Assembly: GCA_045223835.1 (NCBI GenBank)
Contig: JBGUZS010000146.1
Location: forward strand, 1-7,607
Length of the DNA stretch: 7,607 nucleotides
Direction: 5' to 3'
Source: UBA1774 sp045223835
GTDB lineage: Bacteria > Bacillota > Clostridia > Oscillospirales > Oscillospiraceae
A program made the translations under genes and the position numbers. Each line of letters opens with the position of its first letter. The stretch's first letter is position 1. This document shows, piece after piece, positions 1 through 6,174 of this stretch. The notes under the pieces are model-generated. The model made no database searches. It worked only from the letters and a program-made list of their open reading frames with translations, and was not told where the DNA came from.

Positions 1-242
1 TCGGCTATACCCTGGTGCTCATCGTCATGTGCGTCATCCGGGAATTCCTGGGCAGCGGCACCTTCGGCGGCGGGCTCCTGGGGCCGGAGGGAGCGGGGAT
101 CCGCATCCTGCCGGAGGGCACGGCGGCAACCTTCCTGGTGCTGCCCGTGGGCGGTTTCCTCACCCTGGGCTGCCTCATCGCCCTGATGCAGTATCTCCTG
201 CGGAAGAGCGAGGAGAGGAAGAAGGGAGGGGAGGATCGATGA
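1..242 (+). CDS. rnfE: RnfE, electron transport complex subunit E (C-terminal part)
   Basis: The reading frame is already open at the left edge (first full codon at base 3) and ends at TGA 240-242, so only the last 79 residues are visible. RnfE is an integral membrane subunit of the Rnf ferredoxin:NAD+ oxidoreductase, which couples electron transfer to Na+ or H+ translocation. The visible part has a hydrophobic helix, then the family motif REFLGSGT, a Gly/Pro-rich loop, a second hydrophobic helix (roughly ATFLVLPVGGFLTLGCLIAL) and a charged Arg/Lys/Glu tail. The same motif occurs in the paralogous NqrD, but the following rnfA and rnfB fix it as Rnf, where clostridial operons run C-D-G-E-A-B. 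Its stop overlaps the rnfA start by ATGA, which suggests translational coupling. The intramembrane cysteines expected earlier in the protein lie outside the window. Confidence 0.9.
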   Translation, partial: GYTLVLIVMCVIREFLGSGTFGGGLLGPEGAGIRILPEGTAATFLVLPVGGFLTLGCLIALMQYLLRKSEERKKGGEDR

Positions 243-829
243 GCTTGACCGGTCTGGTATCCATCGCCCTGGGGGCGATCCTCATCGAGAACTTCATTTT
301 TTCCCAGTTTTTAGGCATTTGCCCCTTCCTGGGGGTTTCCCGGAAGACGGAAACCGCCCTGGGCATGGGCCTGGCGGTGACCTTCGTCATGGCCCTGGCC
401 AGCGTCTTCTGCTGGCTGGTGAACACGCTTCTGCTGGTACCCCTGGGTCTTGCCTATATGCAGACCGTGGCCTATATCCTGGTGATCGCGGCCCTGGTGC
501 AGTTTGTGGAGATGTTCCTGAAGAAGAGCCTGCCCGGCTTGTACCAGGCCCTGGGCATCTACCTGCCCCTGATCACCACCAACTGCGCGGTGCTGGGGGT
601 GGTGCTGCTGAACACCCAGAAGAATTACGATTTTCTCTCCAGCCTGGTATACGGCGTCACCGGCGGCGTCGGCTTTCTGGTGGCCATCGTCCTCTTCGCC
701 TCCGTGCGGGAGCGGCTGGATCTCACTTCGGATTGTCCCAAGAGCTTTGAGGGCTTCCCCATCGCCCTGATCTCCGCAGGCCTGCTGGCCCTGGCCTTCA
801 TGGGCTTCTCCGGCCTGAAGGTCTTCTGA
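239..829 (+). CDS. rnfA: RnfA, electron transport complex subunit A
   Basis: This is a 196-residue integral membrane protein, the usual RnfA length, with about six hydrophobic segments. RnfA pairs with RnfE in the membrane core of the Rnf complex. In the Rnf/Nqr family, cysteines of the two half-subunits hold an intramembrane Fe-S centre. The two expected cysteines are present here: C28 in FLGICPFLGVS and C116 in LITTNCAVLGV. Both sit in the family's signature motifs, in inverted-repeat halves of the protein. The start at ATG 239 is chosen because it overlaps the rnfE stop (ATGA), has a GGGGAGG ribosome binding site just upstream, and gives the canonical N-terminus with E17-N18. The frame is open further upstream to base 29, but that extension only shadows rnfE. 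rnfB follows 14 bases after the stop. Confidence 0.95.
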   Translation: MSLTGLVSIALGAILIENFIFSQFLGICPFLGVSRKTETALGMGLAVTFVMALASVFCWLVNTLLLVPLGLAYMQTVAYILVIAALVQFVEMFLKKSLPGLYQALGIYLPLITTNCAVLGVVLLNTQKNYDFLSSLVYGVTGGVGFLVAIVLFASVRERLDLTSDCPKSFEGFPIALISAGLLALAFMGFSGLKVF

Positions 830-843
830 GAGGAGGATAGAGC

Positions 844-1662
844 ATGACGAATGTTTGGATCGCCGTGGCGGTGCTGGGCGGGCTGGGCGCCTTCTTCGGC
901 CTGCTGCTGGCCATCTCCTCCCGGGTCTTCTATGTGAAGACGGATGAACGGGAGGAAAAGGTCGCCGCCTGTCTCAACGGTGCCAACTGCGGAGGCTGCG
1001 GGTATGCGGGCTGCGCAGCCTATGCCGCCGCCATCGTGCGGGACGGCGCGCCCATCGATCGATGCGTCCCCGCCGGACAGGAGGGGGTCAGGCAGATCGC
1101 CGGGATCATGGGCGTGGAAGCGGTGGAGATGGCGCATACGGTGGCCTTCGTCCGCTGCAGCGGCGGCGACAAGGCCCAGGTGAAGTACGCATACGATGGG
1201 CTGCAGGACTGCACCGTGGCAGCCCAGGCCATCGGCGGCGGGCAGCGCGCCTGCGCCTACGGCTGCCTGGGCTTCGGCAGCTGCGTGAAGGCCTGCCGCT
1301 TTGGCGCGCTGCATATCGTGGACGGGGTGGCGAAGGTGGACCCGGAGCAGTGCCGGGGCTGCATGGCCTGCGCCGAGGTCTGCCCCAAGCATCTGATTGT
1401 CTCCGTGCCCTTTGGCTTCGAGGGAGCGGTCCCCTGCGCCAATACGGATAAGGGCGGCATCACCCGCAAGGTATGCGAGAGCGGCTGTCTGGGCTGCCAT
1501 ATCTGCGAGAAAAACTGTCCGCATAACGCCATCCACGTGGTGGACAATGTCTCCGTAAAGGATTATTCCAAGTGTCAGAACTGCGGCATCTGCGCGGAAA
1601 AGTGTCCCCGGAAGCTGATCTATATGCCCCATCCGGATCTGACCAAGCGTCCCGGAGCCTGA
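844..1662 (+). CDS. rnfB: RnfB, multi-cluster ferredoxin subunit of the Rnf complex
   Basis: This 272-residue protein is the entry point for electrons from reduced ferredoxin into the Rnf complex. An N-terminal membrane helix (about residues 4-25) anchors it. It is followed by the RnfB-type 4Fe-4S domain with C49, C52, C57 and C74 (Cx2Cx4Cx16C, core GANCGGCGYAGC). Two ferredoxin-like double-cluster domains come next. The first uses C137/C141/C147/C151 in the RnfB-typical AYGCLGFGSCVKAC motif together with C170/C173/C176/C180. The second uses C215/C218/C221/C225 with C244/C247/C250/C254. Five 4Fe-4S clusters are therefore predicted, the long form seen in clostridial and acetogen RnfB rather than the shorter proteobacterial one. 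Further cysteines (C43, C105, C123, C198, C211) have no assigned role. The start is supported by AGGAGG at 831-836. It is the last gene of the rnf set. Confidence 0.95.
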   Translation: MTNVWIAVAVLGGLGAFFGLLLAISSRVFYVKTDEREEKVAACLNGANCGGCGYAGCAAYAAAIVRDGAPIDRCVPAGQEGVRQIAGIMGVEAVEMAHTVAFVRCSGGDKAQVKYAYDGLQDCTVAAQAIGGGQRACAYGCLGFGSCVKACRFGALHIVDGVAKVDPEQCRGCMACAEVCPKHLIVSVPFGFEGAVPCANTDKGGITRKVCESGCLGCHICEKNCPHNAIHVVDNVSVKDYSKCQNCGICAEKCPRKLIYMPHPDLTKRPGA

Positions 1663-1678
1663 CCTCGATCTTCGTCTG

Positions 1679-1704
1679 CCAGGGGAGGGGGATCCCTCCC
1701 CTGG
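1679..1704 (+). terminator. Perfect hairpin after rnfB, weak terminator or RNA-stabilising stem
   Basis: An 11-bp perfect stem (1679-1689 CCAGGGGAGGG with 1694-1704 CCCTCCCCTGG) closes a 4-base loop, 17 bases after the rnfB stop. The stem is very G+C-rich, so it should fold stably in RNA. It is followed by AATCACTTTG rather than a run of T, so it lacks the U tract of a standard intrinsic terminator. It could act as a partial terminator, as a 3' stability element for the rnf message, or as an attenuator before cysK. That last role is inference. The cysK ribosome binding site (AGGAG, 1716-1720) lies only 11 bases beyond the stem. Confidence 0.5.
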
Positions 1705-1728
1705 AATCACTTTGCAGGAGTAGAAAAT

Positions 1729-2655
1729 ATGGTATTCGACAATATTCTGGAGGCTATCGGCCATACCCCCATGATCCGGCTCCGGCGGCTGCCGGACCCG
1801 GAGGGAGCGGAAATCCTGGTGAAATATGAGGGGCTCAACGTGGGGGGTTCCATCAAGACCCGCACGGCCTACAACATGATCCTGGCCGCGGAGCAGGCGG
1901 GTCAGATCGGACCGGACACGGTGATCGTGGAGCCCACCAGTGGGAATCAGGGCATCGGCCTGGCGCTGGTGGGCGCCGTGCGGGGTTACCGCACCGTCAT
2001 CATCATGCCGGACTCCGTCTCCGCCGAGCGGCGGCTCCTGGTGGAGCAGTACGGGGCGGAGGTGGTGCTGGTACATGACGCCGGGAATATCGGGGACTGC
2101 ATCGCGGAGTGCATCCGCCGGGCAAACGAGATGGGGGAAAAGGATCCCAAGGTCTGGATCCCCCAGCAGTTCTCCAATCCCAACAATCCCCTGGTGCACA
2201 AATACCATACGGCCCAGGAGATCCTGGAGCAGGTGGCGGGCCCCATCCACGGCTTCTGCTCCGGGGTAGGCACCGGCGGTACCCTCTCCGGCATCGGGGA
2301 GACCCTGAAGGCCCTGAATCCGGATATCACCATCTGGGCCGTGGAGCCGGAGAACGCCGCCATCCTGGCGGGGGGCAACGTGGGGTCTCATCTGCAGATG
2401 GGCATCGGGGACGGCCTCATCCCGGATAATCTGGATCGGGAGATCTATGAGGAGGTCTATGTGGTCTCCGATGAAGAGGCGCTCAGCACCGCCAAGGCCC
2501 TGGCCCGGGAGGAGGGGCTTCTGTGCGGCATCTCCGCGGGCACCAATGTGGCCGCGGCCCTGGCCCTGGCAAAGCGCCTGGGGAAGGGGAAACGGGTGGT
2601 CACCGTCCTGCCGGATACGGGAGAGCGATATTTCTCCACCCCCCTGTTTCAGTAA
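1729..2655 (+). CDS. cysK: Cysteine synthase-family PLP enzyme (O-acetylserine sulfhydrylase type)
   Basis: This is a 308-residue fold-type II PLP enzyme of normal length for cysteine synthase, which makes L-cysteine from O-acetylserine and sulfide in the cytosol. Visible landmarks in order: GHTPMIRL (11-18); the PLP lysine K43 in NVGGSIKTR; the substrate loop PTSGNQG (69-75, classically TSGNTG); the glycine-rich phosphate-binding loop GVGTGGT (179-185); GISAGT (267-272), with S269 at the position that contacts the PLP ring nitrogen; and the C-terminal PDTGERYFST. The K-T-R and N-Q-G variants differ from textbook CysK (K-D-R, N-T-G). As far as I recall, they are shared by a subgroup of clostridial proteins annotated as cysteine synthase. 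A related beta-replacement or desulfhydrase activity, or another sulfur or amine donor, cannot be excluded. ATG 1729 has AGGAG 8 bases upstream. A weak hairpin separates the gene from rnfB, and the next gene follows after 12 bases. Confidence 0.85.
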   Translation: MVFDNILEAIGHTPMIRLRRLPDPEGAEILVKYEGLNVGGSIKTRTAYNMILAAEQAGQIGPDTVIVEPTSGNQGIGLALVGAVRGYRTVIIMPDSVSAERRLLVEQYGAEVVLVHDAGNIGDCIAECIRRANEMGEKDPKVWIPQQFSNPNNPLVHKYHTAQEILEQVAGPIHGFCSGVGTGGTLSGIGETLKALNPDITIWAVEPENAAILAGGNVGSHLQMGIGDGLIPDNLDREIYEEVYVVSDEEALSTAKALAREEGLLCGISAGTNVAAALALAKRLGKGKRVVTVLPDTGERYFSTPLFQ

Positions 2656-2667
2656 AGGAGCGGAAAA

Positions 2668-3675
2668 ATGAACCGGGAAAGGCATGAGAAACGGAATTTC
2701 TGGCTGCTCCTGGTCCTGGCGGTCCTGGCGGGCTTGGGCTTCCTCATCTGGGGGCAGTACAACACCGCCTCCACCATCTTCGACCTGGGCTTCCTCCGGC
2801 GGAACGCCGCCGAGCTCATGAGCTCTGCCGAAGGGGTGAAGCTGGAGGGAGAGGCGCAGGAGCGGTACGACGCCCTTCTCCGGGAGGGGGAGGAATGGAC
2901 CCAGGGCAAGGCCCTGAAGCAGGGGAGCTGGAAGACCGAGAGCATCGTTCCCTGGTTCGGGGAAGCCGCCGGGATCACCCTGAGCTATGACTTGTATACC
3001 CAGGCGTCAGACCGCACCGTCATCCTTCTCCACGGCTTCCAGGAGGGGGCGGGGGACGTGCGGTATTGGGCCTCCTTCTGGTGGGATCAGGGCTGGGATG
3101 TGCTGATCCCCCAGCTCCGGAGCTACGGCGCCGGGGATGAGGGGCGGATCCCCTGCACCTACGGCGTATATGAGCAGTTCGACTTGTACGACCTGGTTCT
3201 TGCCCTGGGGTTGGACCGGAAGACCCTGGTCATCCAGGGGCGGGGGACCGGAGCCGCCGCCGCGGTTTTCCTGGCGGCGAACCCGGAGCTCGCCGGGGCC
3301 GGCGTGGACGGGATCGTTGCCGAGAGCCTGTATGCCAATATGGGGACGGACGCCGGGACCATGGTGAAGAAGCTCTTCGGCCTGGGAAACCCCCTCCTCC
3401 TTCGCTTCCTGGACGCCCAGATCCGGCAGAAGCTGGGCTTCCTGCCGGAGAGCGTGGATCTCCCCGCCGCCGCGGCCAACTGCCGTATCCCCGCTCTGCT
3501 GGTATGGGGGGAGGACGACGGCTTCCTGGATCCCCAGCTCACCCGGCAGGTGAGGGACGCCTGGGGCGGGGAGCGGGACGGCGCCGGGCTGAAGGGCGGC
3601 CATCGTCTCCTGTGGGCGGAGTCCGGGGAGGACTATCGGGCAGCCCTAACGAAATTCCTGGAAATGGTGGCTTGA
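2668..3675 (+). CDS. Membrane-anchored alpha/beta hydrolase-fold protein lacking the nucleophile serine
   Basis: This 335-residue protein has one N-terminal membrane helix (about 11-29) after a short, mostly positively charged start, so the rest should lie outside the membrane, probably on the extracytoplasmic face. The alpha/beta hydrolase landmarks are clear: the oxyanion-region motif VILLHGF (H122-G123-F124); a nucleophile-elbow position reading G191-R-G-T-G195; the acid-strand motif VWGEDDGFLD (D283/D284 are candidates for the catalytic acid); and the catalytic-type His H312 in GGHRLLW. In active members the elbow is G-x-S-x-G. Here residue 193 is Gly (codon GGG), so classical serine hydrolase chemistry looks impossible. 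It may be a binding or scaffold pseudoenzyme, or the loss may be specific to this strain. Related clostridial proteins are annotated only as alpha/beta hydrolase. The start has AAGGAG at 2655-2660, and the gene follows cysK closely, probably in the same transcript. Confidence 0.75.
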   Translation: MNRERHEKRNFWLLLVLAVLAGLGFLIWGQYNTASTIFDLGFLRRNAAELMSSAEGVKLEGEAQERYDALLREGEEWTQGKALKQGSWKTESIVPWFGEAAGITLSYDLYTQASDRTVILLHGFQEGAGDVRYWASFWWDQGWDVLIPQLRSYGAGDEGRIPCTYGVYEQFDLYDLVLALGLDRKTLVIQGRGTGAAAAVFLAANPELAGAGVDGIVAESLYANMGTDAGTMVKKLFGLGNPLLLRFLDAQIRQKLGFLPESVDLPAAAANCRIPALLVWGEDDGFLDPQLTRQVRDAWGGERDGAGLKGGHRLLWAESGEDYRAALTKFLEMVA

Positions 3676-3681
3676 TCCCGG

Positions 3682-3710
3682 TTGTCATATCCCCGGGGAT
3701 ATGGTATACT
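3682..3710 (+). promoter_or_regulatory. Sigma-A-type promoter for degV
   Basis: TTGTCA (3682-3687) and TATACT (3705-3710) are separated by exactly 17 bases. Each box matches the housekeeping consensus (TTGACA, TATAAT) at five of six positions. A TG at 3702-3703, one base before the -10 box, makes it an extended -10 promoter. Transcription would start near 3717, giving a leader of about 59 bases that contains a small GC stem (3739-3743 with 3749-3753) just upstream of the degV ribosome binding site. This is the clearest promoter in the window and begins a new unit seven bases after the hydrolase gene ends. Confidence 0.8.
3686..3703. promoter_or_regulatory. 18-bp perfect palindrome inside the degV promoter, candidate operator
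   Basis: CATATCCCCGGGGATATG reads identically on both strands. It fills the spacer between the -35 and -10 boxes, overlapping the last two bases of the former and ending at the TG of the extended -10. A dimeric repressor bound here would block RNA polymerase. As RNA at the end of the hydrolase transcript it could form a 7-bp stem, but no U tract follows, so a terminator role is less likely. No regulator gene adjoins it, so the binding protein is unknown. Confidence 0.5.
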
Positions 3711-3775
3711 GCATCCTGTGTTCTGCATAAATAATCACCCCGCGGTCAGCGGGCGATCCTGGAGTGAATGGATAC

Positions 3776-4621
3776 ATGAAGATCAAGATCACGGCGGACA
3801 GCACCTGTGACCTGGAGCAGGAGCAGATCCTGCAGCACCATATCACCGTCACCCCCCTGCATATCGGACGGAATAACGGACAGGATTTCATCGACGGAGT
3901 GGATATCACCCCGACGGAGCTCTTCCGGTATGCGGACGAGGACGGAACCCTCTGTCATACCGCAGCCGTCAGCGTGGGAGAGTATGAGGCAGCCTTCCGG
4001 AAGGCCCGGGAGGAGGCGGACGCGGTGATCCATGTGAACATCGGCTCCGGCTTTTCCGCCTGCCATCAGAATGCGAAGATCGCCGCCGCCGAGGTGGACA
4101 ACGTCTTTGTGCTGGATTCCGAAAACCTGTCCAGCGGCATGGGCCATTTGGTGATGGATGCCGCGGAGCTGGCGGAGGCCGGGGAACGGCCGGAGGAGAT
4201 CCTGCGTATCCTGGAGGAGCGGCGGAGCAAGGTGGAGACCAGCTTCGTCCTCAGCACCCTGCGGTATATGCGCATGGGAGGCCGGTGCAGCGCCGTGGCC
4301 GCCCTGGGCGCCAACCTGCTGAAGCTCTCCCCCTGCATCGAGCTGCGCAGCGGCGCCATGGGGGTGGGGAAGAAGTACCGGGGCAGCTTTGATAAGGTCC
4401 TGACCCAGTATGTGCATGACCGGCTGGACGGGCGGACGGATATCGACTACCGCCGCATCTTCATCACCGACTGCATGGCCGGGGAGGAGCGGCGGATGGC
4501 CGTGCGGGAGCTGGTGCAGGAGCTGGCCCCCTTCGAGACGGTGCTGAGCACCCGGGCGGGCTGTACGGTCTCCAACCACTGCGGCCCCGGCTGCCTGGGG
4601 ATCCTGTTCTTTCGGAAATGA
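3776..4621 (+). CDS. DegV family fatty-acid-binding protein
   Basis: This 281-residue protein has the normal length of DegV proteins. These bind a fatty acid in a cleft between two domains and, in Firmicutes, can present it to the FakA kinase as FakB for uptake into phospholipid. Landmarks: the N-terminal strand with ITADSTCDL (5-13); HTAAVSVGEY (61-70), where classical members carry TSQPS; the ligand loop HVNIGSGFSACHQNA (86-100); VLDSENLSSGMGHLV (112-126); the stretch RYMRMGGRCS (163-172); and the C-terminal HCGPGCLGILFF (268-279). The fatty-acid role comes from the family. The variant binding loop means the ligand here could differ. ATG 3776 is preferred over GTG 3764, which overlaps its own best ribosome binding site (GGAG 3761-3764) and would add four residues. 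The gene has its own promoter and terminator, so it is probably monocistronic. Confidence 0.88.
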   Translation: MKIKITADSTCDLEQEQILQHHITVTPLHIGRNNGQDFIDGVDITPTELFRYADEDGTLCHTAAVSVGEYEAAFRKAREEADAVIHVNIGSGFSACHQNAKIAAAEVDNVFVLDSENLSSGMGHLVMDAAELAEAGERPEEILRILEERRSKVETSFVLSTLRYMRMGGRCSAVAALGANLLKLSPCIELRSGAMGVGKKYRGSFDKVLTQYVHDRLDGRTDIDYRRIFITDCMAGEERRMAVRELVQELAPFETVLSTRAGCTVSNHCGPGCLGILFFRK

Positions 4622-4631
4622 ACGCGATATC

Positions 4632-4673
4632 GCACCCCGGCGGAAACCTTGTTTTCCGCCGGGGTGCTTTTTT
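4632..4673 (+). terminator. Strong intrinsic terminator after degV
   Basis: A perfect 15-bp stem (4632-4646 GCACCCCGGCGGAAA with 4653-4667 TTTCCGCCGGGGTGC) encloses a 6-base loop and is followed by six T residues (4668-4673). It starts 11 bases after the degV stop and separates degV from the sigma-factor unit. The opposite strand has no matching U tract, so it acts in one direction. Confidence 0.93.
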
Positions 4674-4777
4674 CTGTATTTCCGATGAAAATAACGGTTT
4701 TTTCAGAAAACCACGAATACCCTGTCCGATTTTCCCCCTCTCGCGGAACATAAAGAATAGAGGGGCTACGGAAGGAA
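4674..4777 (+). other. Intergenic region before the sigma-factor gene, no confident promoter
   Basis: This 104-base, comparatively A+T-rich stretch between the degV terminator and the sigma gene must hold the promoter of the sigma operon, because the upstream terminator is strong. No good housekeeping promoter was found. Two weak signals were seen: an imperfect hairpin (4696-4701 with 4707-4712, GGTTTT/AAAACC) and GGAACA at 4745-4750, which resembles an ECF -35 box. A promoter using that box would start transcription almost at the start codon, so neither is called. Confidence 0.4.
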
Positions 4778-5338
4778 GTGAGGGCCTTGTTCAACCCGGC
4801 GGACGCGGCGGAGGATCGGAGCAGATCGAAGCGGCAGGAGCTGGAAATCGCGGAGCGGAGGTATATCCAGGAGCTGTACCTGAACCATTACCCTGCGCTG
4901 CAGAGGGCTGCCTGGAATCTGGGCTTTCGCGGCGAAGCGGTGGAGGACTGGCTCCAGGAGACCTTCCTCATCGCCATCCGGCGCATAGACGCCCTCAAAG
5001 CCTGCAGCAGCCCCGGGGCTTATCTGATGCAGATCCTGCGGAATGTGATCGGCCATCATCTGCGAAGAAAAAAGCAGGCTGTCCTTGTCATGGAAAAGCT
5101 GCAGGAAGTGGGAACGGCAGATCGGGAGAATTATCAGGATGAGGAGGATCCGGCAACGCTGTATCGCGGGCTGGTGAGCGATGAAGAGCTTCGCCTTCTG
5201 ATCCGCTTTTATCTGGAGGGCTGGTCCCAGAAGGACCTGGCCCGGGAGCTGGGAATCGATATGGAGGCATGCAGCAAGCGGATCCAGCGCGCGAAAGCGC
5301 ATCTGAAGGCCGCGATGGAGCGGGATGGACTGCTTTGA
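4778..5338 (+). CDS. ECF-like RNA polymerase sigma factor
   Basis: This 186-residue protein has a two-domain sigma architecture and no regions 1 or 3, as in extracytoplasmic-function sigma factors. Region 2 (about 29-99) has RYIQELYLNHYPALQRAAW, then VEDWLQETFL (55-64, matching the core-polymerase-binding consensus xEDxxQETFL), then SPGAYLMQILRNVIGHHLRRKK (78-99). Region 4 (about 133-182) has a helix-turn-helix, WSQKDLARELGI followed by SKRIQRAKAHL, which should read the -35 element. An acidic linker (110-127) joins them. The start is uncertain. GTG 4778 lies only about two bases after GGAAGGA, so TTG 4787, three codons later, is a possible alternative; an in-frame TAA at 4751 rules out anything longer. 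A membrane protein gene that looks like its anti-sigma partner follows 14 bases after the stop. Confidence 0.85.
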   Translation: MRALFNPADAAEDRSRSKRQELEIAERRYIQELYLNHYPALQRAAWNLGFRGEAVEDWLQETFLIAIRRIDALKACSSPGAYLMQILRNVIGHHLRRKKQAVLVMEKLQEVGTADRENYQDEEDPATLYRGLVSDEELRLLIRFYLEGWSQKDLARELGIDMEACSKRIQRAKAHLKAAMERDGLL

Positions 5339-5352
5339 GCGGGAGGAAGAAA

Positions 5353-6174
5353 ATGACAGCGAATAAGAACCGGGAACAGGAATACGCGAAGATGACGGCG
5401 GAGGAGCTGGAGCAGCGGTACCGGGAAGCCTTCTTCTATACGGATGAGATCGACGAAACGGTGTATATGGAGCTGGAGCGGCTCGGGGAAGCCCTGGGGG
5501 AGAAGCGGCCTGCGGAGTTTGCCCATACGGCTGAGGAATCCTGGAAGCGGTTCTCCCGGGTCCATGAGGAGGAGATCACCCAGTGCTGCGCGCAGGCGGC
5601 GAGGAAGAAGGCCGCCGCAAAAGCCGGAAGATACCGCGCCGCGGCAAGAAGCGTCCTCATCGCCGCGGTGGCGGTGGTCCTCCTGGCAGGGGCCGCCCTT
5701 GCGGCGGACTCCCTGGGGCTGGTGGCCTGGGTGCCCCAATGGAATGCGGCGGCCGGGCGATATGAACCTGCGGCGCAGGAGGTCTCCGGGGAAAGCCCCA
5801 TCCCGGCAGCCCTGGCGGAGCTGGGGATCACGGAGCCGGTTTATCCCGCAAAGCTGCCGGAGGGCTTCACCCTCACGGAATCCCGCATCAGCGAAGACCC
5901 CCTGGTCCTGATGGAGCAGTATGCCCGGAACGACCAGCGGCTCAGCATCACCGTCACCCCCATCGAAGGCTTCAAAACCGCAGTGTATCAGGCGGAGGGG
6001 AGCGCGGCGGCACAATACCCTTCCGGCGGCGGGGTGCACTACATGTTCAAGAACGCCGGAACCATCACCGTCGTCTGGTACACGCAGAATTATGCCACCT
6101 CCGTCAGCGGGGACATCACCCGGGAGGAGATCAGAGGGATCATGGATTCCGTCGCGGAGAGGTCAGCAGGATGA
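5353..6174 (+). CDS. Single-pass membrane protein with DUF4367-type C-terminus, probable anti-sigma factor
   Basis: This 273-residue protein has three parts. A charged, Glu-rich, helical cytoplasmic region (1-98) comes first, followed by one membrane helix (about 100-119) and an external domain (120-273). The external part has YPAKLPEGFTLTESRI (164-179) and a terminal beta-rich region ending REEIRGIMDSV, resembling DUF4367 domains of Firmicutes anti-sigma or envelope-stress proteins. The cytoplasmic part is the expected place to hold the sigma factor. It has no zinc anti-sigma motif (Hx3Cx2C); only H71 and a C78-C79 pair are seen. The role is inferred from topology and from its position directly after the sigma gene. 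ATG 5353 has GGGAGGA at 5341-5347; the frame is open back to 5269, but that part overlaps the sigma gene. The stop overlaps the next start by ATGA. Confidence 0.75.
   Translation: MTANKNREQEYAKMTAEELEQRYREAFFYTDEIDETVYMELERLGEALGEKRPAEFAHTAEESWKRFSRVHEEEITQCCAQAARKKAAAKAGRYRAAARSVLIAAVAVVLLAGAALAADSLGLVAWVPQWNAAAGRYEPAAQEVSGESPIPAALAELGITEPVYPAKLPEGFTLTESRISEDPLVLMEQYARNDQRLSITVTPIEGFKTAVYQAEGSAAAQYPSGGGVHYMFKNAGTITVVWYTQNYATSVSGDITREEIRGIMDSVAERSAG

Noticed and set aside
29..238. N-terminal extension of the rnfA frame
   Set aside because: It overlaps rnfE, reads as Gly/Pro/Arg/His-rich out-of-frame sequence, and the canonical RnfA start with a ribosome binding site is at 239.
1053..1062. 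Short palindrome ATCGATCGAT inside rnfB
   Set aside because: It is too short, lies inside a conserved coding region, and is explained by the codons there.
625..2685. A 686-codon open frame on the minus strand covering rnfA, rnfB and the cysteine synthase gene
   Set aside because: It is an antisense shadow of G+C-rich codons. The plus strand carries three well-recognised genes across it, and the minus translation has no recognisable motif and low-complexity composition.
3764..3775. GTG start for degV four codons upstream
   Set aside because: The GTG overlaps the GGAG ribosome binding site and has none of its own. ATG 3776 gives the typical DegV N-terminus.
4745..4771. ECF-type promoter (GGAACA plus a weak -10) for autoregulation of the sigma gene
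   Set aside because: The -10 side does not match well, and the start site would fall almost on the start codon, leaving no room for the ribosome binding site.
5269..5352. Upstream extension of the anti-sigma frame
   Set aside because: It lies inside the 3' end of the sigma gene in another frame, and ATG 5353 has a strong ribosome binding site.
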